NCBI GenBank assembly: GCA_947259875.1
Contig: CAMYNX010000071.1
Location: forward strand, 1-54,289
DNA length: 54,289 bases
Direction: 5' to 3'
Source of the DNA: an uncultured Gammaproteobacteria bacterium
GTDB taxonomy: Bacteria > Pseudomonadota > Gammaproteobacteria > Arenicellales > JAANXG01
The notes below the pieces were generated by a model. The model ran no database searches. It was not told the DNA's origin and was given only the letters and a program-made list of their open reading frames with translations. Shown piece after piece: positions 35,002-44,125 of this stretch. The position numbers and the translations under genes were made by a program. Position 1 is the stretch's first letter, and each line of letters begins with the position of its first letter.

Positions 35002-35180
35002 CCCGCATATTGCCCCAACGATCCCGGATGATGCGGCGGGACTTGTGCTGTGCGGGGACAAGCGCAGGATCGAGCGGCTGCGCGCTGCGCTGGAGCGACA
35101 TGCGGAGCCGTACTGTGGGTTGTGCGAAGTGCAAGTCCAGGGGTTCAAGACCAAGCCAGCGCCGGGATAGGCGCGACTCT
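35002..35180 (+). repeat. Dispersed repeat, copy B
   Basis: Aligns with copy A (6854-7173): CCCGCATATTGCCCCAACGA, then CGGATGATGCGGCGGGAC, TGTGCTGTGCGGGGACAAGC, GCTGGAGCGACATGC and AAGCCAGCGCCGGGATAG. The right end of the element is not recognisable beyond 35180. It separates the two paralogous helical protein genes at 33498 and 35296. Confidence 0.65.
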
Positions 35181-35295
35181 AGATACAAAACGTGGCACCG
35201 AACATTGATCGAATTCGTTATCTCAAACAAACTGTTAGCTCCCCTTTTCGCTGTCTGGTTGCGATCTGCGGGCTAACACGGAAATCGTATCCAAC

Positions 35296-36174
35296 ATGCC
35301 CAGATTCAATGTAAGGTTTTTAGCCATTGCTTTGTGGTCGGTCATGGTCACTTATGCCTGGGGTCAGGGGCCCATGGTACCGGGTAAGGAACAGACTGGT
35401 GCGCGTCTCAAGTTCGTGGAGAAGCTGACCGAACACTCTTCGGCCGCCGACCAGGTAAAGGAGAGCACTAATCCAGATGCGAAGGCGCGTCATGAACAAA
35501 CACGAGCGCTGTATCAGAAAGCCCTATCCGCCTACAACATCAATGACTATAAGGCCGCCGCTGAGCTATTGAATCAAGCCTTGCGGACCATGTTCGAGGC
35601 GGTGCGCATGGCTGATCCGGATAAAGTACTCGCTGAGAAAAGAGAACGAGACTTTCAGAGCCGGCTTGCCAGCGTGAACGCCCTGGCCGATGCCCACAAC
35701 CGCGTCAGCCAGGAGAAGGACGCCCGGGCCGCTAACTCTGAACTGCGGCAGTTAGTCGATCGTAAAGTTTCCCAAGCCCACACGTTACGGCAAGCAGGCA
35801 AGCTGGTCGCGGGACGACGCGCGTTAGATGAGGCCTACGTAGCGATCAAAGTGGCTATCGAGAGCCTACGGGGCGGCGACACGCTGGTTCGTGCGTTGCA
35901 TTTCGATACAAAAGAGGAGGAGTACCACTATGAAGTGGATCGCAATGACACGCACCGGATGCTCGTGGACGTTCTGTTACGGGAGAAGATGGAAGGGAGC
36001 GAAACAATCAAAAAGATGGTGCAATCATTTATCGACAAAGCAGCTGGCACCCGGAACAAGGCCGAAGAGCTGGCCGGCAAAGGCGACTACGACGCCGCGG
36101 TGAAGACCATGGAGCAATCAACCAAGGATATCCTGCGTGCAATACGCAGCGCGGGAATCTACATTCCGGGGTGA
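35296..36174 (+). CDS. Exported helical protein, paralogue of the 33498 protein's C-terminal region
   Basis: A 292-residue exported protein with a signal sequence (MPRFNVRFLAIALWSVMVTYAWG). It has no cupredoxin domain but its body aligns with residues ~200-450 of the upstream protein: RALHFDTKEEEYHYEVDRND matches YELSFATAKDEYQYERNRNQ, and KAEELAGKGDYDAAVKTMEQ matches KADQSATQGDFKLAIETVQN; both end with an AGIYIPG/AGVRLFG tail. The region is repeat-like and helical (TPR-like), suggesting an interaction scaffold. Function unknown. Confidence 0.75.
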   Translation: MPRFNVRFLAIALWSVMVTYAWGQGPMVPGKEQTGARLKFVEKLTEHSSAADQVKESTNPDAKARHEQTRALYQKALSAYNINDYKAAAELLNQALRTMFEAVRMADPDKVLAEKRERDFQSRLASVNALADAHNRVSQEKDARAANSELRQLVDRKVSQAHTLRQAGKLVAGRRALDEAYVAIKVAIESLRGGDTLVRALHFDTKEEEYHYEVDRNDTHRMLVDVLLREKMEGSETIKKMVQSFIDKAAGTRNKAEELAGKGDYDAAVKTMEQSTKDILRAIRSAGIYIPG

Positions 36175-36603
36175 GCAAGGCGCGGGGCTTCAATCGAAGA
36201 TATGATCCGTGAAAAATGCTGTGACTTTGTCTGAAAGTAGTCCGGATAGGTAGGACTAGATTATAAAGTTTTTAATTCTTTGCCAAATCGACGCCAATTG
36301 TATTTACCTGTGCCATATATGAATGCCCCTTTGGTGTTTGCCACGGAGATATTATCCATTATTAGCAATCGATTGGATTGATAGGCTGATTGATATTTCG
36401 CTTGTCCACGGTATCGTTTACTTGTCATTCAAATGCGCGGTAATAACCAATATTTGTCAATCACGTCCTTACTTCGTAGAATCTATGATCCGGAAAATTG
36501 GATGTCAATCGATCCACAGCGCCAACAACGACGATAAGCAAAGCGGTACCGACCACTAAGCAGACGACCGCTTCCCAGCTATTTAAAGGCCAGAGGGCAA
36601 GGA
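36175..36603. other. Intergenic region upstream of the barrel gene
   Basis: No gene or strong hairpin seen. It probably carries the promoter of the 36604-40129 genes; a TATAAAG-like -10 lies near 36260. A ribosome binding site is seen as AGAGGGCAAGG before 36604. Confidence 0.4.
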
Positions 36604-37521
36604 ATGAACACGAATACCGCTCCCAGGTTGATACTCGCCGCGTTCATTTGCATATCACCTATTTTTAGTATTGTGAGCACTCACGCGGAGTGGGCCGAAT
36701 GGATCGCGGAGGGAGAACTCAAGTATCTCGACAGCGACAATATAAATTACTCGGCGTTCTCCAACGACGAACTGAGTGACAATGCCATCGTTCCGTCGCT
36801 GTCTATCGGCCGCTTCAAGCAGATCGGCGATAACACCCGGCTGCGCCTGGCGGGTAGTTTAGAACTTGGCAAGTTTGATGAGTTTGACAAGCTAGACTAC
36901 GTAAAGCTCGGCGTGACAGCAGCATTGCGGCATAAGCTGGGGCTAGGTCTCGAGGTGCCGTGGATTAGTGGGGAAGTATCGTTATCGGCGTTAGATGTAG
37001 ACTCGAACATTCGCGATGACAGTACGCTATATGAATTCGGTATACGCAGCGGCAAGCGGTTCACGCCGCGTCTCGACGGCCAGATAGGTCTCGAATACAC
37101 CAAGCGGGACGGAAAAAACGGGCCAGTGGTCGACCCCGCTATCCCTACGGACGTCTTTGACCAGGAAAGTGTGGCCCTGGTGCTGGAGGGCGGATTTCTC
37201 TTGAGCGAGAAAGCACTAATGACAGTTGGCTATTCCTACCGCAGTGGGGACTTTGATTCCGCTTGTACGGGCCCCAACGTCGCTACGGTGTTGGCTGTTG
37301 AAAACGTCAAGGCGATCACATTTGATGATGCCTTCAACCTCTCGGTGCCAATGTGTGCATATAAGCTGGATGGCAAGACCAATATCTTCGATGTTAGTCT
37401 GTTGTACTCTTTGCATCCCAATTGGTCGGTTGAACTCGGCATTGAATACCACGACGGCAAGGGGGATGTACTGGAATACGACGCCACCATCGTCCGGTTC
37501 GGGTTCTCATACGTGCGCTAG
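36604..37521 (+). CDS. Outer-membrane beta-barrel protein
   Basis: A 305-residue protein with a signal peptide (MNTNTAPRLILAAFICISPIFS) and alternating strand pattern throughout (LRLAGSLELGKFDEFDK, RFTPRLDGQIGLEYTKRDG, ALMTVGYSYRSGDFDS, VELGIEYHDGKGDVLEYDAT), ending IVRFGFSYVR, a typical barrel C-terminus. Two cysteines (ACTG, MCAY) occur in a likely loop. The genes on either side are exported copper-protein types, so it may be an outer-membrane partner of the periplasmic cupredoxins. AGGG-type ribosome binding site precedes ATG. Confidence 0.75.
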   Translation: MNTNTAPRLILAAFICISPIFSIVSTHAEWAEWIAEGELKYLDSDNINYSAFSNDELSDNAIVPSLSIGRFKQIGDNTRLRLAGSLELGKFDEFDKLDYVKLGVTAALRHKLGLGLEVPWISGEVSLSALDVDSNIRDDSTLYEFGIRSGKRFTPRLDGQIGLEYTKRDGKNGPVVDPAIPTDVFDQESVALVLEGGFLLSEKALMTVGYSYRSGDFDSACTGPNVATVLAVENVKAITFDDAFNLSVPMCAYKLDGKTNIFDVSLLYSLHPNWSVELGIEYHDGKGDVLEYDATIVRFGFSYVR

Positions 37522-37538
37522 AGCGCGGTGGTCTTGAG

Positions 37539-38198
37539 ATGAGTATGACGTTGTCTAGGTTGGGGTTCATCCTGCTTCTTGCGGGGGGCTCTCACGCAGG
37601 TGGCGCCAGCGGGCTGACGGTGACCGTAATGGACGATAAAAGTCGTCCCGTTGAGGGCGCGGTCGTGATCGCCAGGCCGGCCGATGATGTCAAGGTGAGA
37701 CCGGTGACCAGCGAACTCGCAACCATTGACCAGAAGGGCAAGGAGTTCATCCCCCACGTCAGCCCCATCCGTGCAGGTACCAAAGTCCAGTTTCCCAACA
37801 GCGACAACATCCGGCACCACGTGTATTCCTTCTCCTCGGCGAAAAAGTTCGAAATACCGTTGTATAAGGGCACCCCAGCCAAACCAATTGTGTTCGACAA
37901 ACCAGGCGTTGTGGTACTGGGTTGCAACATTCACGACTGGATGACGGCCTATGTGTACGTGTCTGACGTGCCCTACCTTGCCGTCACCGAAAAAGACGGT
38001 ACCACGACCATCAAGGAGTTGCCGACCGGCACCTACAAGGTCGAAGTCTGGCATCCACAAATGAGAGGCACACCAACACCTAGGCGGCATCAAGTATCAT
38101 TGAATCCTACCGGCCCCCAAAAAGTCGTATTCTCCATCAAACAAAAAAAGGCATGGCGCGCCCGGCGGTTATCGAGCAACCTGAGAAGAGGATACTAG
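37539..38198 (+). CDS. Plastocyanin/amicyanin-like blue copper protein
   Basis: A 219-residue exported protein (signal peptide 1-22), starting with a carboxypeptidase-regulatory-like strand region (LTVTVMDDKSRPVEGAVVIA) and then a cupredoxin domain: His93/94 in NIRHHVYSF and Cys129, His132, Met135 in CNIHDWM, an amicyanin-type C-x2-H-x2-M. It resembles the cupredoxin proteins annotated as methylamine utilisation proteins; no methylamine dehydrogenase genes are present, so an amicyanin role is not supported. Its last 46 bases overlap the start of the cyclase gene, suggesting coupled translation. Confidence 0.85.
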   Translation: MSMTLSRLGFILLLAGGSHAGGASGLTVTVMDDKSRPVEGAVVIARPADDVKVRPVTSELATIDQKGKEFIPHVSPIRAGTKVQFPNSDNIRHHVYSFSSAKKFEIPLYKGTPAKPIVFDKPGVVVLGCNIHDWMTAYVYVSDVPYLAVTEKDGTTTIKELPTGTYKVEVWHPQMRGTPTPRRHQVSLNPTGPQKVVFSIKQKKAWRARRLSSNLRRGY

Positions 38199-40129
38199 CC
38201 GCGCTGAACCTTCGTTTTCGCAGCTTTCGTACCCGGGTACTGGTCTTTATCGTAGGCCTGCTTGTTGTCACGCAAGCGGGCGTTTTTGTTGTTGTTAACA
38301 CGGCCAATATCAACAACGCTCGGCGTGTTATCGACCAGGCCCTCGTAGTCGCAGCAAGCGTTTTCGAGCGCGAGATTGCTGACCGTCAACGGGAACTGCT
38401 GCTTGCCGCTAGATTGTTATCAAATGATTTCGCGTTTAAGGAAGCCTACGCGACCCACGACCATGCCACCGTTCTCTCGGCGCTCCAAAATCATCAAGAA
38501 CGTATCGGCGCGGATGTTATGATCTTGGTGTCCACGGACGGAAGGGTCATTGCGGATACCTTGAATCCGAGGGCCTCGGGCACCGTTTGCGCGTTCCCCC
38601 AATTGATCGACGAGGCTGAACATAGCGAATACGGGGAAGCTTCGGACATCGTGTTCGTCAATGACAGTCCCTACCAGATGGTTGTCGTGCCGTTGTATCT
38701 CCCGGAGCCAGACGCCTGGGTGTCGATCGGTTTCCGAATCGACAATACGTTTGTCGCCAATCTACAAAAGACCACGCTGTCGCATGTGTCATTGATACGA
38801 AGCGATTCCGGGACGCCTGGGAGCGTCTTTGCATCCACTCTGCCGTCGTCCTCAGGCGCCCATTTGCCCGACGCGCTCTCCAGCACATCCTGGGAGATCG
38901 GACAAAGCACCGAATTTGCATTAGACAACGAGACCTACGTATCTCTGGTAACCTCGCTAATTGATACGCCGGCGAACCAGGTAGTCGCCGTTTTGCAGCG
39001 ACCGCTCAAGGAGGCGCTGAAACCTTATCTCCGTTTGCGCGTTGTGCTGGCCGGACTGTTCGCAGTGGGCATAGCGCTATCTGTTATTGGGGCGGCATTG
39101 ATAGCCCGGACAGTGACGCGGCCGGTTCTCAAGCTTGCCGCCGGCGCGCGCCGCATTGCCGAGGGAGACTACAAGCAAACCGTTGAGCTAAGTCAACAAG
39201 ATGAAATCGGCGTCCTCGCCAACACGTTTAATCATATGGGGCGCGGTCTAGCGGAACGTGACCGGGTACGTGACCTACTTGGTAAAGTCGTATCCCCCGA
39301 AATCGCGGAGGAACTATTGGCCAAGGACATTGAGCTTGGAGGTGAGGAACGCGAAGTGAGCATCCTGTTCTCAGATGTTCGCGATTTTACGGGTCTGTGT
39401 GAAAATCGCTCGCCACAACAGATCCTTGAGTTGCTTAACGCCTACCTCACCAAGGTCAGCGCGGTCGTGGAAGCCAACGGCGGTGTTGTCGACAAGTATG
39501 TCGGTGACTGTATGATGGCGCTGTATGGTGTGCCACTGGAGCATGACGGCGATGCCGACCGGGCAGTGAACACGGCGCTCGGCATGTGTGAACAATTGAA
39601 AGGATTGAATGAAGATTTCGAAAGGCGTGGCTGGCCCCGTCTACGTATCGGTGTGGGTATCAACACCGCGCAAGTCGTGGTTGGAAATATGGGCTCGACG
39701 ACACGTATGAATTACACGGTCATCGGCGACGGCGTTAATCTCGCCTCGCGCCTTGAGTCGCTAAGCAAGAACTACGACGTCGCGATAGTTGTCAGTGCCG
39801 CCACCAAGGCCGCGGCACCGCGATTCGTTTATCGTGAGTTGGACTTGGTCCGGGTAATGGGGAAGACGAAGAAGGTCGCCATTTACCAGCCGCTCGGTCA
39901 CTGGAACAGATTGGGGGATGACGTAATGCTGGAGCTCGAAGATTATCATGCCGCGCTGTCCGCCTATCGCGCCCGGAAGTGGGATACAGCGCGCTCACGC
40001 TTCAGCAGCCTCTCGTCCAAAGCCCCCGCTTGTCTGCTTTACCAAGTCTACCTGAAACGACTGGAGCGGTTTTCCAGTGATCCGCCGGGTCCCGACTGGG
40101 ACGGTGTTTTCACCTATACCGAGAAATAA
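38153..40129 (+). CDS. Membrane-bound class III adenylyl cyclase with periplasmic sensor and HAMP
   Basis: A 658-residue protein. Helix 1 (~29-50), a ~240-residue extracytoplasmic Cache-like sensor region, helix 2 (~295-318), HAMP (319-375), then a class III cyclase catalytic domain at ~398-560. Metal-binding Asp408 (FSDVRDF) and Asp452 (KYVGDCMM), substrate-specifying Lys448 and Thr522 (YTVIGD), and transition-state Asn529 and Arg533 (GVNLASRLE) are all present, which argues for cAMP synthesis (class IIIb). A C-terminal tail (~585-650) has a repeat-like helix pattern. The copper proteins just upstream, one of them overlapping, make a copper- or redox-related signal a plausible input; this is inferred. 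No alternative start removes the overlap. Confidence 0.9.
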   Translation: MARPAVIEQPEKRILAALNLRFRSFRTRVLVFIVGLLVVTQAGVFVVVNTANINNARRVIDQALVVAASVFEREIADRQRELLLAARLLSNDFAFKEAYATHDHATVLSALQNHQERIGADVMILVSTDGRVIADTLNPRASGTVCAFPQLIDEAEHSEYGEASDIVFVNDSPYQMVVVPLYLPEPDAWVSIGFRIDNTFVANLQKTTLSHVSLIRSDSGTPGSVFASTLPSSSGAHLPDALSSTSWEIGQSTEFALDNETYVSLVTSLIDTPANQVVAVLQRPLKEALKPYLRLRVVLAGLFAVGIALSVIGAALIARTVTRPVLKLAAGARRIAEGDYKQTVELSQQDEIGVLANTFNHMGRGLAERDRVRDLLGKVVSPEIAEELLAKDIELGGEEREVSILFSDVRDFTGLCENRSPQQILELLNAYLTKVSAVVEANGGVVDKYVGDCMMALYGVPLEHDGDADRAVNTALGMCEQLKGLNEDFERRGWPRLRIGVGINTAQVVVGNMGSTTRMNYTVIGDGVNLASRLESLSKNYDVAIVVSAATKAAAPRFVYRELDLVRVMGKTKKVAIYQPLGHWNRLGDDVMLELEDYHAALSAYRARKWDTARSRFSSLSSKAPACLLYQVYLKRLERFSSDPPGPDWDGVFTYTEK

Positions 40130-40137
40130 AGTCTGAA

Positions 40138-40171
40138 TTCTGAATTCTGGGGAATTCCCCGGAATTCAGAA
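40138..40171. terminator. 34-bp palindrome between convergent genes
   Basis: TTCTGAATTC-T-GGGGAATTCCCC-G-GAATTCAGAA, fully self-complementary apart from one T:G pair, preceded by an extra copy of CTGAATTC at 40133-40140. It lies between the stops of the cyclase (40129) and DctB (40173) and would form a hairpin in either transcript, so it may act as a bidirectional terminator. There is no T run. Confidence 0.6.
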
Positions 40172-40172
40172 C

Positions 40173-42074
40173 CTAACCATCGGATGCAACTGTCGCCGCG
40201 TAATCGCTGTCAGCCGTCACCGTCGGGAATGTCACTGTAAAAAGCGCGCCGCCCTGTTCCTGGTTACTCGCTGTAATTGAGCCACCGAATTCATTGATGA
40301 TTTCTTGAGATATGGATAGCCCTAAGCCAAGTCCTGCACCCACCTCTTTGCTGGTGAAGAACGGATCGAACAATTTGCCCAGGTTTGCCTCGGGGATACC
40401 AGATCCGCTGTCCCCAATCCGAACACTTACCGAATCTCCAAGTGTCTGCATGGAGATCGTCAACTTGCATGTGCCGCAATCCTTCATCGCGTCTACTGCG
40501 TTTTTAATTATGTTGACGAACACTTGCTCCAAACGAATCGCATCTGCAAGTACAAAAACCTCCCGCTCCGGCATTGATTCAATGACGTCGATGTCCTCAT
40601 TATGGGTATGTTGTATCAGCATGAGCGCGTCATTGATGGTCTGATTGAGGGAGACCATGGAGATATTTTGCGTGGATTTTCGTGAAAAGGTCTTCAGTTG
40701 ACTAGTAAACCCCGCCATGCGATCCGTGAGTAATAGAACATTCGCCAGGTTTTCGGCAAGTTCATCGTAATGCTGATGTTTAAGTAACTGCTGTGCAGTA
40801 CCGACATAAGTTTGAATAGCGGTCAGCGGTTGATTGAGCTCATGGGTGATACCTGCAGACATTTGGCCTACAACGGCAAGTTTCGCCGACTGCAGGAGTT
40901 CTTCTTGTGCCTTACGTAGCTCTTGCTCTGTCTTTTCTTGTTGTTTGATCTTGTTATCCAATTGTTCATTGGTTTTCAAGAGTTCGACGGTGCGTTGCTT
41001 GACTTGAACCCCGAGGTCTTGTTGGGCATTCAGCAGAGTTTCTTCAATGTGCTTTTGGTGTTGCAGGCGTTGAGACAGATTGCGACGACGTTGTAAAATA
41101 TACAACAGCACGAGAAATATAGTAATCACCGACACGGTTGCGTAACCAATTGAATGTGCGACCCGTGCATCCACGCTCTTCGTATCCGCGAGCAAATGCA
41201 CCAACCACCTGTGACTGGACATCTCTCGACTCTGCGTCAGATAAGTTATCTCCTTCTGCGATACACCATTGATAGACTCCCGAAACGTCAACAGGCTTAC
41301 ACCGTTGTCGTATAGTTGTTCGTTGATAACGGGCAAAGGTGACATAACGGCGTCAGAATACTGACGACTCTGCTTAATTTGCTGCAGCACCTCGTCGGTG
41401 AGGGGGGACAACGTCTTGAACTTCCAACCGGGGTTATTGGTGATGAATACGACGCCGTTGTAGTCCGTCACGATTACCTTCTCCGGCGCACTTTGCCACG
41501 CAGCCTCGACACTTTCAGGGCTGACTTTGACGACTGCGGTACCCAATATCTCATTGTGCGACTTTACCGGTGAGGCGTAATAGTAGCCGCGCTTTTTCGA
41601 CGTTGTCCCCAGCGCGTAATAGCGGCCGACCTCGCCGCGCATTGTCGCCTGAAAGTAAGGTCTGAAACTGAAGTTCTGTCCCACAAACGGTGTCTGCGAG
41701 TTCCAGTTACTCGCTACCAGCGTCAGTCCGTCCTTATTTATTACATACGTGTCGGATGCTCCCGCAATCTTATTCACGTTCTCCAAATACTTGTTGACCA
41801 AATCAATGTGTGCAGCATCTGAAGGATCTCGCAGCAAGCGAATGATTCTTTCATCCTTGGCTAGAATCTGGGGAAGAAATTCGTATTTCTCCAGTTCACT
41901 AGTAAGGTTGGATATGAATAAAGTTAATTTATTTGCGCTTGCGTGTCGCATCTCTTCGATAGCAGCCGTGCGCGTTAACACGGTGGTCTGCCATAAAACC
42001 ACGAACAGAATGATCACAAAGACCAGTGCGACCAGCAGTTGTCGCTTTTGCAGATTTACCGAAAACTTGGTCAT
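40173..42074 (-). CDS. dctB: C4-dicarboxylate sensor histidine kinase
   Basis: A 633-residue kinase. Two transmembrane helices (~12-34 and ~307-328) flank a PDC/Cache periplasmic domain of the DctB type (FSFRPYFQATMRGEVGRYYALGTTSKKRGYYYASPV). A coiled-coil linker follows, then the HisKA/HATPase core: H in GITHELNQPLTAIQ, NIIKNAVDAM, DSGSGIP, GAGLGLGLSI. The DctB signature is strong, and the gene lies downstream of dctD on the same strand, separated by 235 bp. It should detect external C4-dicarboxylates and phosphorylate DctD. Opposite orientation to the TRAP genes that it likely controls. Confidence 0.9.
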   Translation of the reverse strand: MTKFSVNLQKRQLLVALVFVIILFVVLWQTTVLTRTAAIEEMRHASANKLTLFISNLTSELEKYEFLPQILAKDERIIRLLRDPSDAAHIDLVNKYLENVNKIAGASDTYVINKDGLTLVASNWNSQTPFVGQNFSFRPYFQATMRGEVGRYYALGTTSKKRGYYYASPVKSHNEILGTAVVKVSPESVEAAWQSAPEKVIVTDYNGVVFITNNPGWKFKTLSPLTDEVLQQIKQSRQYSDAVMSPLPVINEQLYDNGVSLLTFRESINGVSQKEITYLTQSREMSSHRWLVHLLADTKSVDARVAHSIGYATVSVITIFLVLLYILQRRRNLSQRLQHQKHIEETLLNAQQDLGVQVKQRTVELLKTNEQLDNKIKQQEKTEQELRKAQEELLQSAKLAVVGQMSAGITHELNQPLTAIQTYVGTAQQLLKHQHYDELAENLANVLLLTDRMAGFTSQLKTFSRKSTQNISMVSLNQTINDALMLIQHTHNEDIDVIESMPEREVFVLADAIRLEQVFVNIIKNAVDAMKDCGTCKLTISMQTLGDSVSVRIGDSGSGIPEANLGKLFDPFFTSKEVGAGLGLGLSISQEIINEFGGSITASNQEQGGALFTVTFPTVTADSDYAATVASDG

Positions 42075-42309
42075 CTCTCGATGCGGTCCGCGATATCACG
42101 GTCCAGTTCGTTTATTGGGCGCCCGATGATCAACGGGTTCCGAGCGCATATGCCAACATTTCGCAGGCACGATCAAGAGTGAATGCGTTTTAGCGTTTGA
42201 TATGCCCGATTGAAATAATTGATTTCGACTGGAAAGTCTATACCCTTTGGTGCACCGAAGAAACGCCGCTCGCTGAGTAAGAAAGCCCGAATAACACGTT
42301 AAAGCGCTG

Positions 42310-43689
42310 CTATTGGTAATCCTTGCGATTTAATTCGTATTTACGCAGCTTGTCTTCAAAGGTCTTACGCGGCAAACCAAGCGCCGTGTATGCGGCCCGC
42401 GCGTCACCCTTGTGTTGTACCAGTTGCTGTTCGATGATCCGTCTTTCATAACAAGAGACCATCTCGGTAAGGGTCAGTGGGTAGCCGTTGCTGGCGTTTT
42501 GCGACAGGTTTGTGAGGCCCGATAAGTCGTTAAAACAACCGAGTACGTAACGATCCGCGGTATTTTGCAGCTCCCTAACATTGCCTGGCCAATCATGCGC
42601 CATCAATTCCGCAATTACCTCCGGCCCTGGCGCCGGGCGAGCACAATCATATCGGCGTGCGGCCTTATCGAGAAAATACTGAAACAATATCGGAATATCA
42701 TCGCGCCGCTCCCTTAGCGGCGACAGGTTGAGCTGAATAACCGCGAGCCGGTAATAAAGGTCTTCGCGGAACTCGCCGCGAGTATTGGCCTCTCGTAGAT
42801 CGATTTTGGTAGCGGCAATGACGCGAACGTCTACCGGAAGGGTCTTGGATGATCCCAGCCGTTCAATCGTTCGCTCCTGCAACACACGCAGCAGCTTAAC
42901 ACTGAGGGCCTGAGGCATGCTCTCGATCTCGTCGAGAAAGATGGTGCCTTTGTTGGCATATTCAAACTTACCGAGCTGTCGCGAATTGGCGCCGGTGAAT
43001 GCGCCAGGTTCATGACCGAACAATTCATTCTCAATAATGTTTTCGGGTATGGCGCCACAATTAACGGCTACGAAGGGTTTGTCCCGGCGCTGGCTTTGCT
43101 TATGTAAGGTATGTGCTACCAGCTCTTTTCCTGTCCCTGTCTCCCCATATATAAGCACATCAGCGTCAACGCCCGCGATCTTGGCCACTTGTGTGCGCAC
43201 AAACTCAATCTGTGGCGAGTTGCCAATAATATTGAACTGACTGAGCTGGGCACGCAGTTCGTTACGTAACGCCCGATTTTCGAGTATCAACAGGCGTTTC
43301 TCGATCGAACGTTTCGCGACCTCCACGAGTCGATCGGCACCGAAGGGCTTTTCAATAAAATCGTAGGCGCCGTCACGTATAGCCTGCACCGCCATTGAGA
43401 TATCACCGTGGCCGGTAATTAAGACCACCGGCAAATCGCGGTCGATTGCCAAAGCCCGGTTCATTAACTCGAGACCACTCGCTCCGGGTAGTTTGACGTC
43501 GGTTATCAGCACCCCTGGCCAGGCTTCGGACAGCAGCTGCTGTGACGACTCTGCAGATTCGAAGCAGTGCACTTCAAAGCCCGCCATCTTCAGTGCTTGT
43601 TCCCCCGCACGACGTATGTGCATTTCGTCATCGACGAATATGATGCTTCCCTGAATGGTGCCGGGCACAGTAAGCTGTTCACTCATCAT
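42310..43689 (-). CDS. dctD: Sigma-54-dependent response regulator
   Basis: Start chosen at 43689 (MMSEQLTVPG; a GAG precedes it); the frame is open to 43791 but that extension is not receiver-like. The 459-residue protein has a receiver (phospho-Asp64 in VLITDVKLPG), an AAA+ domain with Walker A GETGTGKE, the sigma-54 contact motif GAFTGA, Walker B GTIFLDEIE, the R-finger region, and a C-terminal Fis-type helix-turn-helix (AAYTALGLPRKTFEDKLRKY). It activates sigma-54 promoters at dicarboxylate transport genes; a matching promoter with two upstream palindromes lies in the adjacent divergent region. Confidence 0.92.
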   Translation of the reverse strand: MMSEQLTVPGTIQGSIIFVDDEMHIRRAGEQALKMAGFEVHCFESAESSQQLLSEAWPGVLITDVKLPGASGLELMNRALAIDRDLPVVLITGHGDISMAVQAIRDGAYDFIEKPFGADRLVEVAKRSIEKRLLILENRALRNELRAQLSQFNIIGNSPQIEFVRTQVAKIAGVDADVLIYGETGTGKELVAHTLHKQSQRRDKPFVAVNCGAIPENIIENELFGHEPGAFTGANSRQLGKFEYANKGTIFLDEIESMPQALSVKLLRVLQERTIERLGSSKTLPVDVRVIAATKIDLREANTRGEFREDLYYRLAVIQLNLSPLRERRDDIPILFQYFLDKAARRYDCARPAPGPEVIAELMAHDWPGNVRELQNTADRYVLGCFNDLSGLTNLSQNASNGYPLTLTEMVSCYERRIIEQQLVQHKGDARAAYTALGLPRKTFEDKLRKYELNRKDYQ

Positions 43690-43791
43690 GGACTCTTTTG
43701 CATGCCAGTTTTTTTTAATCTTTAGGATTTTCGATCCGCACGTCTGCGAGGAATCTCCACTTCTTCGTACGTTGCGAACATCAACTAGCAA

Positions 43792-43980
43792 GATTCTTAC
43801 CAGAGACGGTCACGATTGCTTCGGGAGTGAGTCCAACGCGCGCAGCAATTCCGCCCGCGCTCCGTTTCGAGTTTTGGTTACAGCGATTTGTGAGGTGACA
43901 AACGGCACCGAAATGCTTGGTTCGGACCCCCGGTATCCCCGCAGTCTGGCTCCCGTTTCGCTTCAATGAACCCCTATTAT
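43792..43980. other. Divergent region upstream of dctD
   Basis: No gene visible. The upstream activating sites lie immediately beyond at 43981-44027. Confidence 0.4.
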
Positions 43981-44027
43981 GGGCGAAATATCGCCACATC
44001 ACATCACAAATGGGCGAATTTTCGCCC
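43981..44027. promoter_or_regulatory. Paired palindromes, candidate DctD upstream activating sites
   Basis: GGCGA-N4-TCGCC (43982-43995) and GGGCGAA-TT-TTCGCCC (44012-44027) have centres about 31 bp apart, close to three helical turns. They lie 100-150 bp upstream of the -24 element and divergent to dctD, the usual place for enhancer-binding-protein sites. Binding by DctD is inferred. Confidence 0.6.
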
Positions 44028-44125
44028 TAATCGCGGGTCCCGGGGCTTGCCGCCTTACCGCTGGAAACGGTTAAGACTCAAGTTGGATTGGGATACCGCG
44101 GCTAACGGGCCCGGCGGCCAAGGAC

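Noticed and set aside
34967..35170. 67-codon frame over repeat copy B (and the 69-codon frame from 6838 over copy A)
   Set aside because: They share the tail EVQVQ/EAQVQ..KPAPG because they lie in the same repeat, not because they are genes; no start signal is present.
37539..38198. Amicyanin for methylamine dehydrogenase
   Set aside because: The copper ligand spacing fits, but no mau genes are present in the window, so only a generic blue-copper call is made.
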